64,000 nucleotides of DNA from Legionella moravica DSM 19234 (GCF_000423305.1 NZ_AUHS01000008.1:154347-218346); one strand, 5' to 3'; positions 1-10,818 are shown, counted from the first letter of the stretch. The notes: generated from the sequence alone by a model not told the origin. Translations and numbers: made by a program.

Positions 1-725
<725 letters not shown>

Positions 726-739
726 CTGGAATTAAACTC

Positions 740-1516
740 ATGAGCGACCTTATTAGTGAAATTCACGATCAGATGTGTTTATTAACCATCAATCGTGTGA
801 ACAAACATAATGCTTTTGATAATCATCTTCTCGAGGAGATGCAGATTCGACTGGATGCAGCAATCAATAATGACACAGTAAGGGTTATTGTGCTTAAAGC
901 AAATGGTAAACATTTTTGTGCTGGCGCGGATTTAGCGTGGATGCAAAGTATGATTGCTTACGATGAAAAACAAAATCTGAACGACTCGATGATACTTGCC
1001 AGGCTAATGTACTCTCTGAATCAATGCCCTAAACCCACAATTGCCATGATACATGGTTCTGCGTTTGGTGGAGGGGCAGGACTTGCTGCAGCCTGTGACA
1101 TTGCAGTCGCAGCACATTCAGCCCGCTTTTGTTTTTCAGAAGTTAAATTAGGGTTGATTCCTGCCGTTATAAGTCCTTATGTTGTAAAAGCTGTTGGAGA
1201 ACGAACAGCACAAATGCTGTTTATGACTGCCGAAATTTTTGATGCCGCTCGTGCCTTATCGCTCAATTTAGTGCAGCATCTTGTTCCAGACGATAGCTTA
1301 ATGGACTTTACACTCAATTATGCCAAACAAATCATTAATAATGCCCCGCAGGCCGTGACAATGTCCAAAAATCTGGCGCGGTATGTTGCAAACAAAGACA
1401 TTGATGAACAACTGGTTCACTACACTGCTACACTAATCGCTCAAAAGAGAACATCAGCTGAAGGACAAAAAGGTCTGCAGGCATTTTTAAATAAAGAAAC
1501 ACCTAACTGGAACTAG
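740..1516 (+). CDS. liuC: Enoyl-CoA hydratase/isomerase family, probable methylglutaconyl-CoA hydratase
   Basis: The 258-residue protein has the crotonase fold hallmarks: the oxyanion-hole stretch [11 protein letters not shown] near residues 58-68 and [16 protein letters not shown] around residues 103-118, with [19 protein letters not shown] following. Crotonases are diverse, but its place between the two carboxylase subunits of the methylcrotonoyl-CoA carboxylase makes 3-methylglutaconyl-CoA hydration to HMG-CoA the likely reaction. It lies 14 nt after liuB and 8 nt before liuD, so it is probably translated from the same message. The family is seen directly; the substrate is inferred from the operon. 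Confidence 0.88.
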   Translation: MSDLISEIHDQMCLLTINRVNKHNAFDNHLLEEMQIRLDAAINNDTVRVIVLKANGKHFCAGADLAWMQSMIAYDEKQNLNDSMILARLMYSLNQCPKPTIAMIHGSAFGGGAGLAAACDIAVAAHSARFCFSEVKLGLIPAVISPYVVKAVGERTAQMLFMTAEIFDAARALSLNLVQHLVPDDSLMDFTLNYAKQIINNAPQAVTMSKNLARYVANKDIDEQLVHYTATLIAQKRTSAEGQKGLQAFLNKETPNWN

Positions 1517-1524
1517 GAACTTGC

Positions 1525-3489
1525 ATGTTTAATAAAATTCTAATTGCTAATAGAGGTGAGATAGCCTGTAGAATCATAAAAACAGCGCGATCCATGGGTA
1601 TTCATACCGTAGCAATTTACTCTTCTGTAGATAAAAACAGCCTGCACGTGCAATTGGCTGATAGCGCCTGTTACGTTGGAGAAGCTGCAGCTAAAGACAG
1701 CTATTTGAATATTGAACACATTATTCAAGCAGCAAAAGATTGTGGAGCTGAGGCAATACACCCTGGCTATGGATTTTTATCAGAAAACCCCGGCTTTGCC
1801 AAAGCTTGTGAACAGGCTGGAATTGTCTTTATAGGTCCTTCCATTGAAGCGATGGAGGCTATGGCATCAAAACAGTTAGCCAAGCAAATGTTGGAAAATA
1901 CCAATGTGCCATTAACTCCCGGCTATCACGGCCTGGAACAGTCAGAAGCCAAACTACTGGAAGAAGCCAAAAAAATTGGATTTCCAGTACTGATAAAAGC
2001 AGCCAATGGCGGCGGTGGTAAAGGAATGAGAGCCGTTTATGACGAAACCGAATTTAGCGATTGTCTGGCTGGAGCCAAAAGAGAATCTTTGGCCAGTTTT
2101 GCTGATGACACCATGATCATTGAAAAGCTGGTACTTAATCCTCGCCATGTTGAATTACAGGTAATCGCTGACAATCATGGGGCAGTTGTGCATCTGTTTG
2201 AAAGAGATTGCTCGATTCAACGTCGGCACCAAAAGATAATTGAGGAAGCCCCTGCTCCCAATTTAACCGACTCTATGCGGCAAAGATTAGCTGATGCAGC
2301 CTGTGAAGTGGCACGCTCGATTAATTACCGAGGCGCAGGTACTGTTGAATTTCTGGTTGATGACAGAGAGCAATTCTATTTTATGGAAATGAACACGCGT
2401 CTCCAGGTCGAACATCCTGTCACAGAAATGATTACGGGGATTGATTTGGTTGCCTGGCAATTTAAAATCGCAGCCAATGAGCCTCTTCCTTTGACGCAGA
2501 ATGACATTAAGGCAAGAGGACATGCAATCGAATGCCGTATCTATGCCGAGGATCCATTTAATGGATTTATCCCATCCATAGGGCAATTGAATTTTCTTCA
2601 AGAACCATCAGGAGAAGGACTTCGCATCGATACGGGTGTCCAACTGAACTCTCAAATTACCATGTATTACGATCCCATGATCGCAAAATTGATCGCTTGG
2701 GGACATAATCGAGAGGAAGCACTCCATCGCTTGAATCAGGCACTGTCGCATTATTTTATTGGCGGAGTAAAAACCAATATCCCCTTTTTGCAAGCCATCT
2801 GCCAACATCCAAAATTTACAAACGCTGAGCTGAGCACTGATTTTTTAAGCAAAGAGCACATTCATTTAACAACTCCTGATCGGCATCTAGCGTTAAAAAT
2901 GGCCATTGCTTATGACTATTTAGATACAGTTAACAACATCAATGATCCCCTGCTTAAAGATGCATTCGCATGGCAAATGCACATTCAGGGACACTGGATC
3001 TGGCGTTATCACCAGGATGGTGTCATTACTGAAGCGCGTATTACCCCAATTGACAATACACGTTTCACCCTCAACTTAAATGATGACGAACACCAGATCA
3101 CCGCACACCGTGTTCAAAATAAACTCACCATCGAAGCAAACAAACACCATTACCACGCTACGGTTGATAATTCAGAACAGCATTTAATTTTATATTCTGA
3201 GCAAGGACAAATCAGCATAGAACGGTTTCGCTGGAATAAGCTGGACGCGCATGCAACACTGCATAAAGGCCAATTAACAGCCCCCATGCCCGCAACAGTT
3301 GTTGCTGTCCTGAAAAAAACCGGTGAACAAGTAAAGGCCGGTGAACGTTTAATAATTCTGGAAGCAATGAAAATGGAACACACAATTCATGCTCCAGTTG
3401 ATGGGGTGCTACTGGATGTATTCTATGCAGTAGGTGCACAGGTAAGTGAAGGAGCTGAATTGATATCACTCAGTGAATCTGAGTCATAA
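1525..3489 (+). CDS. liuD: Methylcrotonoyl-CoA carboxylase alpha (biotin carboxylase/BCCP) subunit
   Basis: At 654 residues this is full length for the MccA/PccA type. Domains in order are the biotin carboxylase N-terminal domain ([15 protein letters not shown] at the start), an ATP-grasp domain with the glycine-rich loop [11 protein letters not shown] and [14 protein letters not shown], the biotin carboxylase C-terminal domain, and a C-terminal biotinyl domain whose EAMKMEH motif places the biotinylated lysine near residue 616. It would carry out ATP-dependent carboxylation of biotin and pass CO2 to the LiuB subunit. Propionyl- or geranyl-CoA carboxylase subunits look similar; the neighbouring hydratase and HMG-CoA lyase favour methylcrotonoyl-CoA. 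Confidence 0.92.
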   Translation: MFNKILIANRGEIACRIIKTARSMGIHTVAIYSSVDKNSLHVQLADSACYVGEAAAKDSYLNIEHIIQAAKDCGAEAIHPGYGFLSENPGFAKACEQAGIVFIGPSIEAMEAMASKQLAKQMLENTNVPLTPGYHGLEQSEAKLLEEAKKIGFPVLIKAANGGGGKGMRAVYDETEFSDCLAGAKRESLASFADDTMIIEKLVLNPRHVELQVIADNHGAVVHLFERDCSIQRRHQKIIEEAPAPNLTDSMRQRLADAACEVARSINYRGAGTVEFLVDDREQFYFMEMNTRLQVEHPVTEMITGIDLVAWQFKIAANEPLPLTQNDIKARGHAIECRIYAEDPFNGFIPSIGQLNFLQEPSGEGLRIDTGVQLNSQITMYYDPMIAKLIAWGHNREEALHRLNQALSHYFIGGVKTNIPFLQAICQHPKFTNAELSTDFLSKEHIHLTTPDRHLALKMAIAYDYLDTVNNINDPLLKDAFAWQMHIQGHWIWRYHQDGVITEARITPIDNTRFTLNLNDDEHQITAHRVQNKLTIEANKHHYHATVDNSEQHLILYSEQGQISIERFRWNKLDAHATLHKGQLTAPMPATVVAVLKKTGEQVKAGERLIILEAMKMEHTIHAPVDGVLLDVFYAVGAQVSEGAELISLSESES

Positions 3490-3504
3490 ACTACTGAGAT
3501 TATT

Positions 3505-4413
3505 ATGGACTATCCTCAACACGTGACAATAATAGAAGTAGGTCCTCGTGATGGCCTGCAGAATGAATCCTCTTTTGTGTCCACAGAACACAAAATTGAA
3601 CTCATTAATAAGCTCAGCCAAACCGGCCTTAAGCATATTGAAGCAACCAGTTTCGTTTCTCCCAAAGCCATACCGCAATTAGCAGATAGCGAACAGGTCT
3701 TTCGATCAATTTCAAAAAATCCTTCCGTGTCTTACTCCGCACTCGTTCCAAATGAACGCGGCATGATTAAAGCACTTGATGCAGGGGTCCGTGAAATTGC
3801 TGTATTTACAGCGGCAAGTGAATTATTTAACCAAAGAAACATCAACTGCTCCATTCAGGAAAGCATTGAACGATTCAAACCTGTACTCGACATGGCAAAA
3901 AGCAACAAAATCCGAGTAAGAGGATACATTTCCTGTGTTCTGGGTTGTCCTTACCAAGGTGAAGTGCAGCCCGATATGGTCGCTGAGGTAACCCAAAAAT
4001 TACTTGATCTGGGGGTAGACGAAATTTCTCTCGGAGATACTATCGGTGTGGGAACACCAAGGCAAACCCAATTAGTATTAGACAAAATTCTACGACTCAT
4101 GCCCTTAAACCGACTGGCCATGCATTTTCATGATACCTACGGCCAGGCTATTGCGAATATCTATGCATCCTTGCACTATGGAGTATATCGTTTTGACAGC
4201 TCCGTAGCAGGTCTTGGAGGGTGTCCCTATGCCCGAGGAGCCAGTGGTAACGTTGCTACAGAAGACGTTCTTTACTTGATGCACGGCTTAGGAATAAACA
4301 CCGGGGTAGATATATTTAAAATCGTAGCTGCCGGAGATATGATTTGTAAGCTTTTGGGACGTAAAAATCAATCCAAAGTCGCAAATGCATTATTGGCGAA
4401 TCCCTGTAATTAA
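3505..4413 (+). CDS. liuE: Hydroxymethylglutaryl-CoA lyase
   Basis: The 302-residue TIM-barrel protein begins with the HMGL-like signature EVGPRDGLQNE, contains the metal-binding HFHDTYGQA motif, and near the C-terminus has SVAGLGGCPYARGASGN, which carries the cysteine of HMG-CoA lyases. It splits HMG-CoA into acetyl-CoA and acetoacetate, the last step of the leucine pathway encoded here. It starts 15 nt after liuD. Length matches bacterial MvaB/LiuE (about 300). Confidence 0.94.
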   Translation: MDYPQHVTIIEVGPRDGLQNESSFVSTEHKIELINKLSQTGLKHIEATSFVSPKAIPQLADSEQVFRSISKNPSVSYSALVPNERGMIKALDAGVREIAVFTAASELFNQRNINCSIQESIERFKPVLDMAKSNKIRVRGYISCVLGCPYQGEVQPDMVAEVTQKLLDLGVDEISLGDTIGVGTPRQTQLVLDKILRLMPLNRLAMHFHDTYGQAIANIYASLHYGVYRFDSSVAGLGGCPYARGASGNVATEDVLYLMHGLGINTGVDIFKIVAAGDMICKLLGRKNQSKVANALLANPCN

Positions 4414-4488
4414 CAACCACGATACATCACGGCCTGATTTCCGCCAAAAGGGCAATTCAGGGAAGTACAGAGCAAGAGAGAACAATTC

Positions 4489-6429
4489 ATGAATGAACTA
4501 ATATGGACTCCAAAAAATCCCAAAAATTCACAAATGGGGCAATTTATGCTGTTCGCAGCAGAAAAACATTGCCAGATATTCGAAAACTATCAAGATCTCC
4601 ACACGTGGTCTATCAAACACCCCGAATCATTCTGGAGCACGCTATGCGAATTCTTTAAGCTGAATTTTGATACACCGCCTCATCAGATACTGAATTACTA
4701 TGAATCCATGCTGGATGCTCGATGGTTTAGTGGTGCGCAATTTAACTTTGCTCAAAAGCTATTATCCCGCAGAGATGCTCACCCAGCCTTAATCAGCATT
4801 AACGAGAATAATGAAAAACAAGTATTCAGCTACGAGCAATTATACGTTGAAGTAGCCAAGTGCGCTGCTGGACTTAAAGCAATTGGAGTGATTGCCGGTG
4901 ATCGAGTCGCGGCTCTAATGCCGAATATACCTTTAACTATTATCGCTATGCTGGCAACCACTTCCTTGGGAGCCATTTGGTCGTCATGCTCACCTGATTT
5001 TGGAGCTCAGGCCGCAATTGATCGTCTGGGACAAATTGATCCCAAAGTACTGTTTATTTGTGATGGTCATCAATATCAGGGAAAAATCCATAGCGGTGCT
5101 GAAAAAATTATACAGCTCAATGCAGCAATTCCCTCACTAAAACAAATCGTGGTTTGTCCCAACATCCGTGAAAAAATAAATCTCACTGAAGTACCCAACG
5201 CTCTATATTGGAACGATTTTATAAAGCCTGTCACCCAATGCGAATTTGAACCCTTCCCTTTTGATCACCCCGTGTATATTCTGTTTTCATCAGGTACTAC
5301 TGGAAAACCTAAATGTATTATTCATGGAGCAGGCGGAACACTGCTACAGCATATTAAAGAACTGGGCTTGCATACTGATTTACGAGATACGGATAATTTA
5401 TGTTTTTATACTACCTGTGGCTGGATGATGTGGAATTGGACTGTTTCCGCTCTTGCGCTGGGCGTTACTCTCACTCTATATGAAGGATCTCCTACCTACC
5501 CTCAGACCAATCGATTATTCAAATTAATTGAGGAAGAAGGTATTACCGTCTTTGGAACCAGCGCGAAATTTATTTCCTCAATTGAAAAAGCAGGTATCAA
5601 GCCAAAAGATGAATGCAACCTGTCCCGATTAAGGTGCATTCTCTCAACAGGCTCACCTTTGCTTCCCAAAAATTATGATTTCGTATACGAACACATTAAA
5701 AATGACCTCCAGCTCTGTTCCATCTCTGGTGGCACCGATATTATCTCCTGCTTTGCATTGGGTAACCCAATACTTCCTGTATACAGAGGCGAATTACAAT
5801 GTATCGGGCTGGGTATGGCAGTAGAGGTATTTGATGAAGAAGAACATTCGGTTATAAAAACCCGTGGCGAATTAGTGTGTACGAAACCATTTCCATCCAT
5901 GCCTTTAGGATTTTGGAAGGACAAGGATAAAGTAGCCTACACTAATGCCTATTTTGCTCGTTTTCCTGGCGTATGGGCACATGGTGATTTTGCCGAAATT
6001 ACAGAACACCAGGGTCTAATCATTTATGGACGCTCAGATGCGGTGCTAAATCCTGGCGGAGTTCGAATAGGAACTGCTGAAATCTACAGACAGGTTGAAA
6101 AAGTGGATGCCGTCATAGACAGTATCGTCATCGGCCAGGATTGGCAGGATGATGTTCGGGTTGTGTTGTTTGTTAAATTACGAGAAGGAGTCATCCTGGA
6201 TGAGGAGTTGATTCAAGCCATTAAACACACCATCCGGGAAAATGCGTCGCCCAGGCATGTCCCCGCTAAAATACTCCAGGTTAATGATATTCCACGCACC
6301 ATCAGTGGCAAAATAGTAGAAATAGCAGTCAGGCAGATAGTTCACGGGCAACCAGTGCAGAACATTCAATCCCTGGCCAACCCGCACGCTTTGGAGTATT
6401 TTAAAAACAGGACTGAGCTAATGAATTAG
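4489..6429 (+). CDS. aacS: Acetoacetyl-CoA synthetase
   Basis: This 646-residue ANL-superfamily enzyme starts with the acetyl-/acetoacetyl-CoA synthetase N-terminal region, has the AMP-binding P-loop-like motif YILFSSGTTGKPKCIIHG, the hinge GRSDAVLNPGGVRIG, and PRTISGKIVE with the acyl-adenylate lysine. It would activate acetoacetate to acetoacetyl-CoA using ATP and CoA. It follows liuE by 75 nt, which makes sense: HMG-CoA lyase releases acetoacetate and this enzyme returns it to the CoA pool for thiolysis or polyhydroxybutyrate synthesis. The assignment to acetoacetate rather than acetate rests on the WTPKNPKNSQMGQF-type N-terminus and the neighbour. Confidence 0.92.
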   Translation: MNELIWTPKNPKNSQMGQFMLFAAEKHCQIFENYQDLHTWSIKHPESFWSTLCEFFKLNFDTPPHQILNYYESMLDARWFSGAQFNFAQKLLSRRDAHPALISINENNEKQVFSYEQLYVEVAKCAAGLKAIGVIAGDRVAALMPNIPLTIIAMLATTSLGAIWSSCSPDFGAQAAIDRLGQIDPKVLFICDGHQYQGKIHSGAEKIIQLNAAIPSLKQIVVCPNIREKINLTEVPNALYWNDFIKPVTQCEFEPFPFDHPVYILFSSGTTGKPKCIIHGAGGTLLQHIKELGLHTDLRDTDNLCFYTTCGWMMWNWTVSALALGVTLTLYEGSPTYPQTNRLFKLIEEEGITVFGTSAKFISSIEKAGIKPKDECNLSRLRCILSTGSPLLPKNYDFVYEHIKNDLQLCSISGGTDIISCFALGNPILPVYRGELQCIGLGMAVEVFDEEEHSVIKTRGELVCTKPFPSMPLGFWKDKDKVAYTNAYFARFPGVWAHGDFAEITEHQGLIIYGRSDAVLNPGGVRIGTAEIYRQVEKVDAVIDSIVIGQDWQDDVRVVLFVKLREGVILDEELIQAIKHTIRENASPRHVPAKILQVNDIPRTISGKIVEIAVRQIVHGQPVQNIQSLANPHALEYFKNRTELMN

Positions 6430-6539
6430 GCAATCATGGTGGTGTACCTCAAACAGCACAGCGGTGTAGTCCCTTTATAGAGCAAAGGTCTATATTATAT
6501 TTTTGACTGAATGGTCAAATAATACAGTGACATACCGCT

Positions 6540-6567
6540 TTGTTTACATCTGCGAATCGTGTATACT
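6540..6567 (+). promoter_or_regulatory. Probable sigma70 promoter of metNIQ
   Basis: A -35-like TTGTTT (6540-6545) is followed after 16 nt by TATACT (6562-6567). Initiation would fall near 6573-6576, exactly where the predicted riboswitch stem begins, which supports both calls. No start site has been measured. Confidence 0.6.
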
Positions 6568-6574
6568 GTGCGCT

Positions 6575-6646
6575 GGCGTCGATTTGAAAACTCAGCTTGC
6601 GGACGCTCAAAAGAGTAACCTTTTTTGAAAATACGGCTAAAGCGGG
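6575..6646 (+). ncRNA. Candidate SAM-II-type riboswitch in the metNIQ leader
   Basis: The leader shows the conserved pieces of the SAM-II (SAM_alpha) class in the right order. Stem P1 is GCGTC (6576-6580) with GACGC (6602-6606). GATTTGA directly follows the 5' strand, CTTGCG directly precedes the 3' strand, an A-rich linker follows, and GCTAAAGCGGG (6636-6646) is the 3' pseudoknot strand. SAM-II binds S-adenosylmethionine and controls methionine genes, and the next gene is the ATPase of a methionine importer. The pseudoknot pairing was judged by eye. The start codon lies about 50 nt further on, so simple sequestration of the ribosome site is not obvious. Confidence 0.62.
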
Positions 6647-6697
6647 CAGTCTCTTACACCCCTCTAGGTCTTCCGCAGCATATTCCAGGTTATTGTT

Positions 6698-7723
6698 ATG
6701 ATTGAATTGTGTGGAGTAACTAAATCCTTCTCAGGCAAACCAGCCCTTCAAGATATTAATTTATTTATTCAGGAAGGTGAGATATTCGGTATTATTGGTA
6801 AAAGTGGCGCTGGAAAATCTACTTTATTACGCTGCATTAATTTACTGGAACGGCCTGACCATGGAAATGTCCTTATTGACGGACAAAACCTGATGACTCT
6901 GTCCAGAAAAGAACTGGCGTTAGCTCGACATAAAATTGCCATGATTTTCCAACATTTTAATTTATTAAACTCGAAAAATGTTTATGACAATATTGCCTTG
7001 CCCATGCGTATTCAGGGAATGGATGAGGAAACCATCAATGACAAAATCAATGAATTATTGCCTGTTGTCGAATTAACCGATAAAAGACTTGCTTATCCAT
7101 CACAGCTCAGCGGCGGACAAAAACAGCGGGTAGCGATTGCACGCGCTTTAAGCTGCTCCCCCAAAATACTCCTTTGTGATGAAGCAACCTCAGCCCTTGA
7201 TCCTGAAACAACAGATTCAATTCTGACCTTATTAAAAAAAATCAACAGCCTCTATGGCATTACGATCGTGGTCATTACCCATGAAATGGACGTAGTGAAA
7301 CGCATATGCAACAGACTCTCCGTTATGATCAATGGTTCCATTGCGGAGACGACTGCTCTATCGAATGTATTTAACAACCCGGACAGTCTGGCACGCACGA
7401 TGCTTTATGCTCAACTCAGTCCGGAATTGCCTGCTTGCCTGACCAACCGAATCGCTGACTACGCAACGGATAAACCCTTATTGCGTTTATTTTTTCAGGG
7501 TGAAGAAGCAACTGTTCCGTTTATAAGTCAAACCAGTCGGGAACTCAACATAGACATCAATATATTATTGGCCAATATTGATCGCTTTGATTCAGTTACT
7601 TGCGGAGTCCTGGTCGTTGAATTAACTGCAAACCCATTATTGCTCGAAGCATTCCTGGAGCGCTGTAAGCAAGTCGGTTTAACTGTGGAGATCTTAGGTT
7701 ATGTCCTACCCAATGGTTTATGA
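6698..7723 (+). CDS. metN: Methionine ABC transporter ATP-binding protein MetN
   Basis: The 341-residue ABC ATPase has Walker [10 protein letters not shown], the signature [15 protein letters not shown], Walker [14 protein letters not shown] and a switch histidine in [10 protein letters not shown]. After the ATPase core, residues about 265-340 form an extra C-terminal NIL-type domain, the regulatory methionine-binding domain that marks MetN. It powers uptake of D/L-methionine at the inner membrane. Its end overlaps metI by 23 nt, indicating translational coupling. The leader in front looks like a SAM-sensing riboswitch. Confidence 0.95.
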   Translation: MIELCGVTKSFSGKPALQDINLFIQEGEIFGIIGKSGAGKSTLLRCINLLERPDHGNVLIDGQNLMTLSRKELALARHKIAMIFQHFNLLNSKNVYDNIALPMRIQGMDEETINDKINELLPVVELTDKRLAYPSQLSGGQKQRVAIARALSCSPKILLCDEATSALDPETTDSILTLLKKINSLYGITIVVITHEMDVVKRICNRLSVMINGSIAETTALSNVFNNPDSLARTMLYAQLSPELPACLTNRIADYATDKPLLRLFFQGEEATVPFISQTSRELNIDINILLANIDRFDSVTCGVLVVELTANPLLLEAFLERCKQVGLTVEILGYVLPNGL

Positions 7724-8348
7724 TTTACTCAATGCAACTGGTGAAACCCTTTATATGGTGATCACCAGCACTTTCTTTGCTGTCTTGCTGGGATTACCAT
7801 TAGGCACTTTGCTTTATTCTAGCAAACGTATCAAACCCAATCCCAAGATGCACAAATTGCTGTCAGCATTAATTAACATATTTCGTTCCATCCCTTTTAT
7901 TATTTTATTAGTGGCTATTATTCCTTTAACGCGCCTTCTCGTTGGTACATCAATTGGAATGAATGCTGCTATAGTTCCCTTAACTCTTGGAGCCACCCCA
8001 TTTTTTGCACGACTTGTTGATAATGTCTACCAGAGTTTACCGTCCGGTCTGATCGAAACCGGTTATGCAATGGGAGCCAGTACTCGCCAGATAATCCAGC
8101 ATATCTTGTTGCCTGAGGCTCGATCCGGCTTAATTCATGCCATTACGGTCACTGCGATTACCCTGGTAAATTACTCTGCAATGGCAGGAACAGTAGGAGC
8201 TGGCGGATTGGGAACTTTGGCTATAAACTATGGTTATCAACGCTTTAACGCCGGTATCATGATAGCAACAGTAGTCGTTTTGATTATATTAGTTCAACTC
8301 ATGCAAATGGGAGGAGACTACTTGGCTAAACGGTATTTACACCACTAA
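7701..8348 (+). CDS. metI: Methionine ABC transporter permease MetI
   Basis: The 215-residue inner-membrane permease has about five hydrophobic helices and the EAA-type loop around [24 protein letters not shown], where the ATPase docks. Length matches E. coli MetI (217). It starts inside the end of metN and is followed 14 nt later by the lipoprotein gene metQ, the classical metNIQ order. Confidence 0.95.
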   Translation: MSYPMVYDLLNATGETLYMVITSTFFAVLLGLPLGTLLYSSKRIKPNPKMHKLLSALINIFRSIPFIILLVAIIPLTRLLVGTSIGMNAAIVPLTLGATPFFARLVDNVYQSLPSGLIETGYAMGASTRQIIQHILLPEARSGLIHAITVTAITLVNYSAMAGTVGAGGLGTLAINYGYQRFNAGIMIATVVVLIILVQLMQMGGDYLAKRYLHH

Positions 8349-8362
8349 TAGAGAGATCCCTG

Positions 8363-9142
8363 ATGCGAATTTTAAGTTACGTTATTTTAATATTAAGTCT
8401 TGTTGCATGCAGCAGCAAACCCTCACCGAATACTTTAGTCATAGGAACCATTGCCGGGCCTGAAACAGAGCTTATTGAAACAGCGAAAGAGGTCGCTGAA
8501 AAAGAATATGGATTAACGATAAAAATTGTTGAGTTCAATGATTATAATTTGCCTAATGAAGCCTTACAGGATGGCAGTCTGGACGCCAATGTGTACCAGC
8601 ATTTACCTTACCTGAAAGCCGCCATTCTTGCGCATGGATATAACCTTCAGGCCATAGGACGAACCTTTGTTTACCCCATGGGTATTTACTCGAAAAAATA
8701 CACATCTCTAAAAGACATCCCGGAAAACAGCATTATTGCAGTACCCAACGATCCAAGTAATGAAATGAGGGCGTTTTTATTGTTGGAAGACTCTCAGTTA
8801 ATCACCGTAAAGGATGCTACCAATTCAGGCTTGCCCAGCATTGAGAGCAATCCCAAAAAATTACAGTTTAAAGAAATGGACGCCGCTCAACTGCCTCGAG
8901 TATTGCCCGATGTTGCTGCCGCAGTCATCAATACCACCTTTGCTTTGCCAGCAGGATTAAATCCAGGTAAAGATGCATTGTTTACTGAAGGCAAAGATTC
9001 CCCTTATGCCAATATTATCGTGATTCGCAAGGACACGCAAAAGAGACCTCAACTGGAATTGTTTGTAAAAGCGCTAAACTCAGACGAAGTCAAAGCAAAA
9101 GCTAAAGAGCTTTTTGGTGATTCTGCAATACCAGCCTGGTAA
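8363..9142 (+). CDS. metQ: Methionine-binding lipoprotein MetQ
   Basis: The 259-residue protein starts with a lipoprotein signal peptide ending in LSLVACSS, so the mature protein would be lipid-anchored at Cys16 in the periplasm. The body matches the NlpA/MetQ family: IGTIAGPETELIETAKEVAE, EFNDYNLPNEAL and DAAQLPRVLPDVAAAVIN. It delivers methionine to MetNI and ends the operon; a strong inverted repeat follows at 9199-9239. Confidence 0.94.
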   Translation: MRILSYVILILSLVACSSKPSPNTLVIGTIAGPETELIETAKEVAEKEYGLTIKIVEFNDYNLPNEALQDGSLDANVYQHLPYLKAAILAHGYNLQAIGRTFVYPMGIYSKKYTSLKDIPENSIIAVPNDPSNEMRAFLLLEDSQLITVKDATNSGLPSIESNPKKLQFKEMDAAQLPRVLPDVAAAVINTTFALPAGLNPGKDALFTEGKDSPYANIIVIRKDTQKRPQLELFVKALNSDEVKAKAKELFGDSAIPAW

Positions 9143-9198
9143 TTAATGCACTGATAATCCATTACAGCCTCTTCATGTACCAGGTAGAGCCGACGAAA

Positions 9199-9239
9199 TT
9201 CAGGATATTCCCCTTCCAGTCAAGGGGACATATCCTGAA
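9199..9239 (+). terminator. Long inverted repeat after metQ, probable terminator
   Basis: TTCAGGATAT plus TCCCCTT pair with AAGGGGA and ATATCCTGAA around a 6-nt loop, giving 17 base pairs with one bulged C. A T-run follows only about 12 nt later, inside the next promoter region, so termination is likely but not textbook. Confidence 0.5.
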
Positions 9240-9245
9240 CACCAA

Positions 9246-9262
9246 CTTAATTTTTTCTTAAT
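9246..9262 (+). promoter_or_regulatory. PmrA-type box in front of the 487-residue gene
   Basis: Two exact CTTAAT hexamers (9246-9251 and 9257-9262) are spaced 11 bp start to start, which is the tandem half-site arrangement described for the Legionella PmrA response regulator that controls many Dot/Icm effector genes. A -10-like TATACT lies at 9273-9278, so the box would overlap the -35 region as expected for activation. Confidence 0.55.
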
Positions 9263-9311
9263 TAAATCATGATATACTTCATATAACACAACTTATCATT
9301 TGGTGATAAAT

Positions 9312-10763
9312 ATGCCTGGTCCTCTGCTTTCTCGAATACCTTTAATTGGCAAACATCTATTGTCCAATGAGTATTTAAATAAACTGTCTCCTACAGCCAT
9401 CGACAACCTTGGTCAAACCTACCGCAATCTAATCGGTTTGGGAAATAACCCTTCGTTCGCTAGCGGCGCATTTAAAAAACTGGATCAACAAAGAACTACT
9501 GACAATGATGAGATACCGGTTAAAGCCAAAGGGCCGTACGGAGCTACGCTTCTTGATAAAATGAATGACAGCTCCAATGATGAAGCTTCCAAGGCAGCTA
9601 AAGCAGCAAAAAACTCAATCACTACTGCTCTTACTACCAGCGATGAGTATGCTAAAGCAATGATGAAATTTAATGAAAATTCTGCGACGTTCAGGGAGTT
9701 AATAAAACGTATCCCCAATGAAAATTTTGGCGCGGAAGCGGTATTAGAGACATATAAATACTACATTGATAAAGCAAGAGCGGCGATTAGAGCGCAACAG
9801 GATCAAGATACACAAAAATTAACGGCACAATTTGATCAATTAGAATTTCAAAATAACTTGATGACCGCGTTCAACATTGCTTCAACTGATCCGGATGTGG
9901 ATCAAAAAATTAATGATATCAAAACCAATATGCTCAAGGATCTTTCTGCCGCACAAAAAAAACAATTGGCAGAATTTGATAAATCCACGTCGGACTCAAT
10001 GAATAAACTGCATCAGGCTTCTGCAGAAGAATACCGACAAATGGGCATGATTGAAACAATAAAAAAAGCCAATCAAGACAATGTTGCAATGCTCGACGCT
10101 ATCGCTGAAGAAAATAGACGAAGCCGGCAAATTCCTGCTAATACACCAAGTGCCGCTATAGCCAGCTATGATGATACCGCCGCTAAAGTAAAAATGGCTC
10201 ACGCCAAATTGGAAGACATCAAATCCTTTAAATCGATGACTGGCATGGAGATTGAGCAGGTTCAGCCTGGTGTTTTTAAATTTCACTTCGACATTATAAG
10301 CCCAAGATACTATCAAAGCCTGGCCCAAAAACCCCTCACTGATTTTTTACTGGTTTCGCAAGCAATCAGAGCCCAGGGAAACGATAAGATCTCCTGGACT
10401 ATCGAAATTGAAGATCCTGAAACTCTGATGGAACGAGCAAGGCAAGCAGTTGAAGGCTCGGTTAGAGCTGGTTTTGAGCTGGATAAAATTGTGATTCGAG
10501 ACAAGACCGGAAAAGAACTAAAATTTGAAGAAATCTTTAAGGACGATCCTGAAACATTCAACAGAATAAGGAATCGGGCTGCTGAGATAAAACATGAGCT
10601 ATCCAATATAAATCCACCAGCAATCAAAACCTCTAAAGATAGTTCTGTAAAAGAAGCAATAAAAGAAATTAGAGACCAGCATAGAATTAATCCTCCTGCG
10701 GAAGAGGTGGAAGAAGTGGAAGAAGTGGAAGAGGAAAAGAAAGCTGGCCCACAAGCTTCCTAA
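9312..10763 (+). CDS. Unrecognised 483-residue protein, candidate Dot/Icm effector
   Basis: I recognise no domain. The frame is open from a TTG at 9300, but the ATG at 9312 (MPGPLLSRIPLIGK) is the better start, with GGTGAT a few bases upstream. The protein is hydrophilic, without a signal peptide or membrane segment. Its middle (about residues 90-320) is rich in Ala, Lys, Glu and Gln and probably helical or coiled-coil. The C-terminus carries a glutamate block (EEVEEVEEVEEEKK) followed by AGPQAS, resembling the glutamate-rich E-block seen near the end of many Dot/Icm substrates. The PmrA-type box upstream adds to this. The known effector Ceg25 lies in this neighbourhood of L. pneumophila, and this gene or the facing one may be it; I cannot decide. 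Confidence 0.75.
   Translation: MPGPLLSRIPLIGKHLLSNEYLNKLSPTAIDNLGQTYRNLIGLGNNPSFASGAFKKLDQQRTTDNDEIPVKAKGPYGATLLDKMNDSSNDEASKAAKAAKNSITTALTTSDEYAKAMMKFNENSATFRELIKRIPNENFGAEAVLETYKYYIDKARAAIRAQQDQDTQKLTAQFDQLEFQNNLMTAFNIASTDPDVDQKINDIKTNMLKDLSAAQKKQLAEFDKSTSDSMNKLHQASAEEYRQMGMIETIKKANQDNVAMLDAIAEENRRSRQIPANTPSAAIASYDDTAAKVKMAHAKLEDIKSFKSMTGMEIEQVQPGVFKFHFDIISPRYYQSLAQKPLTDFLLVSQAIRAQGNDKISWTIEIEDPETLMERARQAVEGSVRAGFELDKIVIRDKTGKELKFEEIFKDDPETFNRIRNRAAEIKHELSNINPPAIKTSKDSSVKEAIKEIRDQHRINPPAEEVEEVEEVEEEKKAGPQAS
10704..10730 (+). repeat. 9-bp tandem repeat coding for Glu-Val-Glu
   Basis: Three successive 9-mers (GAGGTGGAA, GAAGTGGAA, GAAGTGGAA) encode the EVE EVE EVE run near the C-terminus of the candidate effector, followed by a related GAGGAAAAG. 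Such in-frame units can expand or shrink by slippage without breaking the frame. Confidence 0.7.
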
Positions 10764-10818
10764 CGAGCAATTCAGTATTGGTATACTTCAATTACTTCGG
10801 ATTTAAATGACATTGAAT

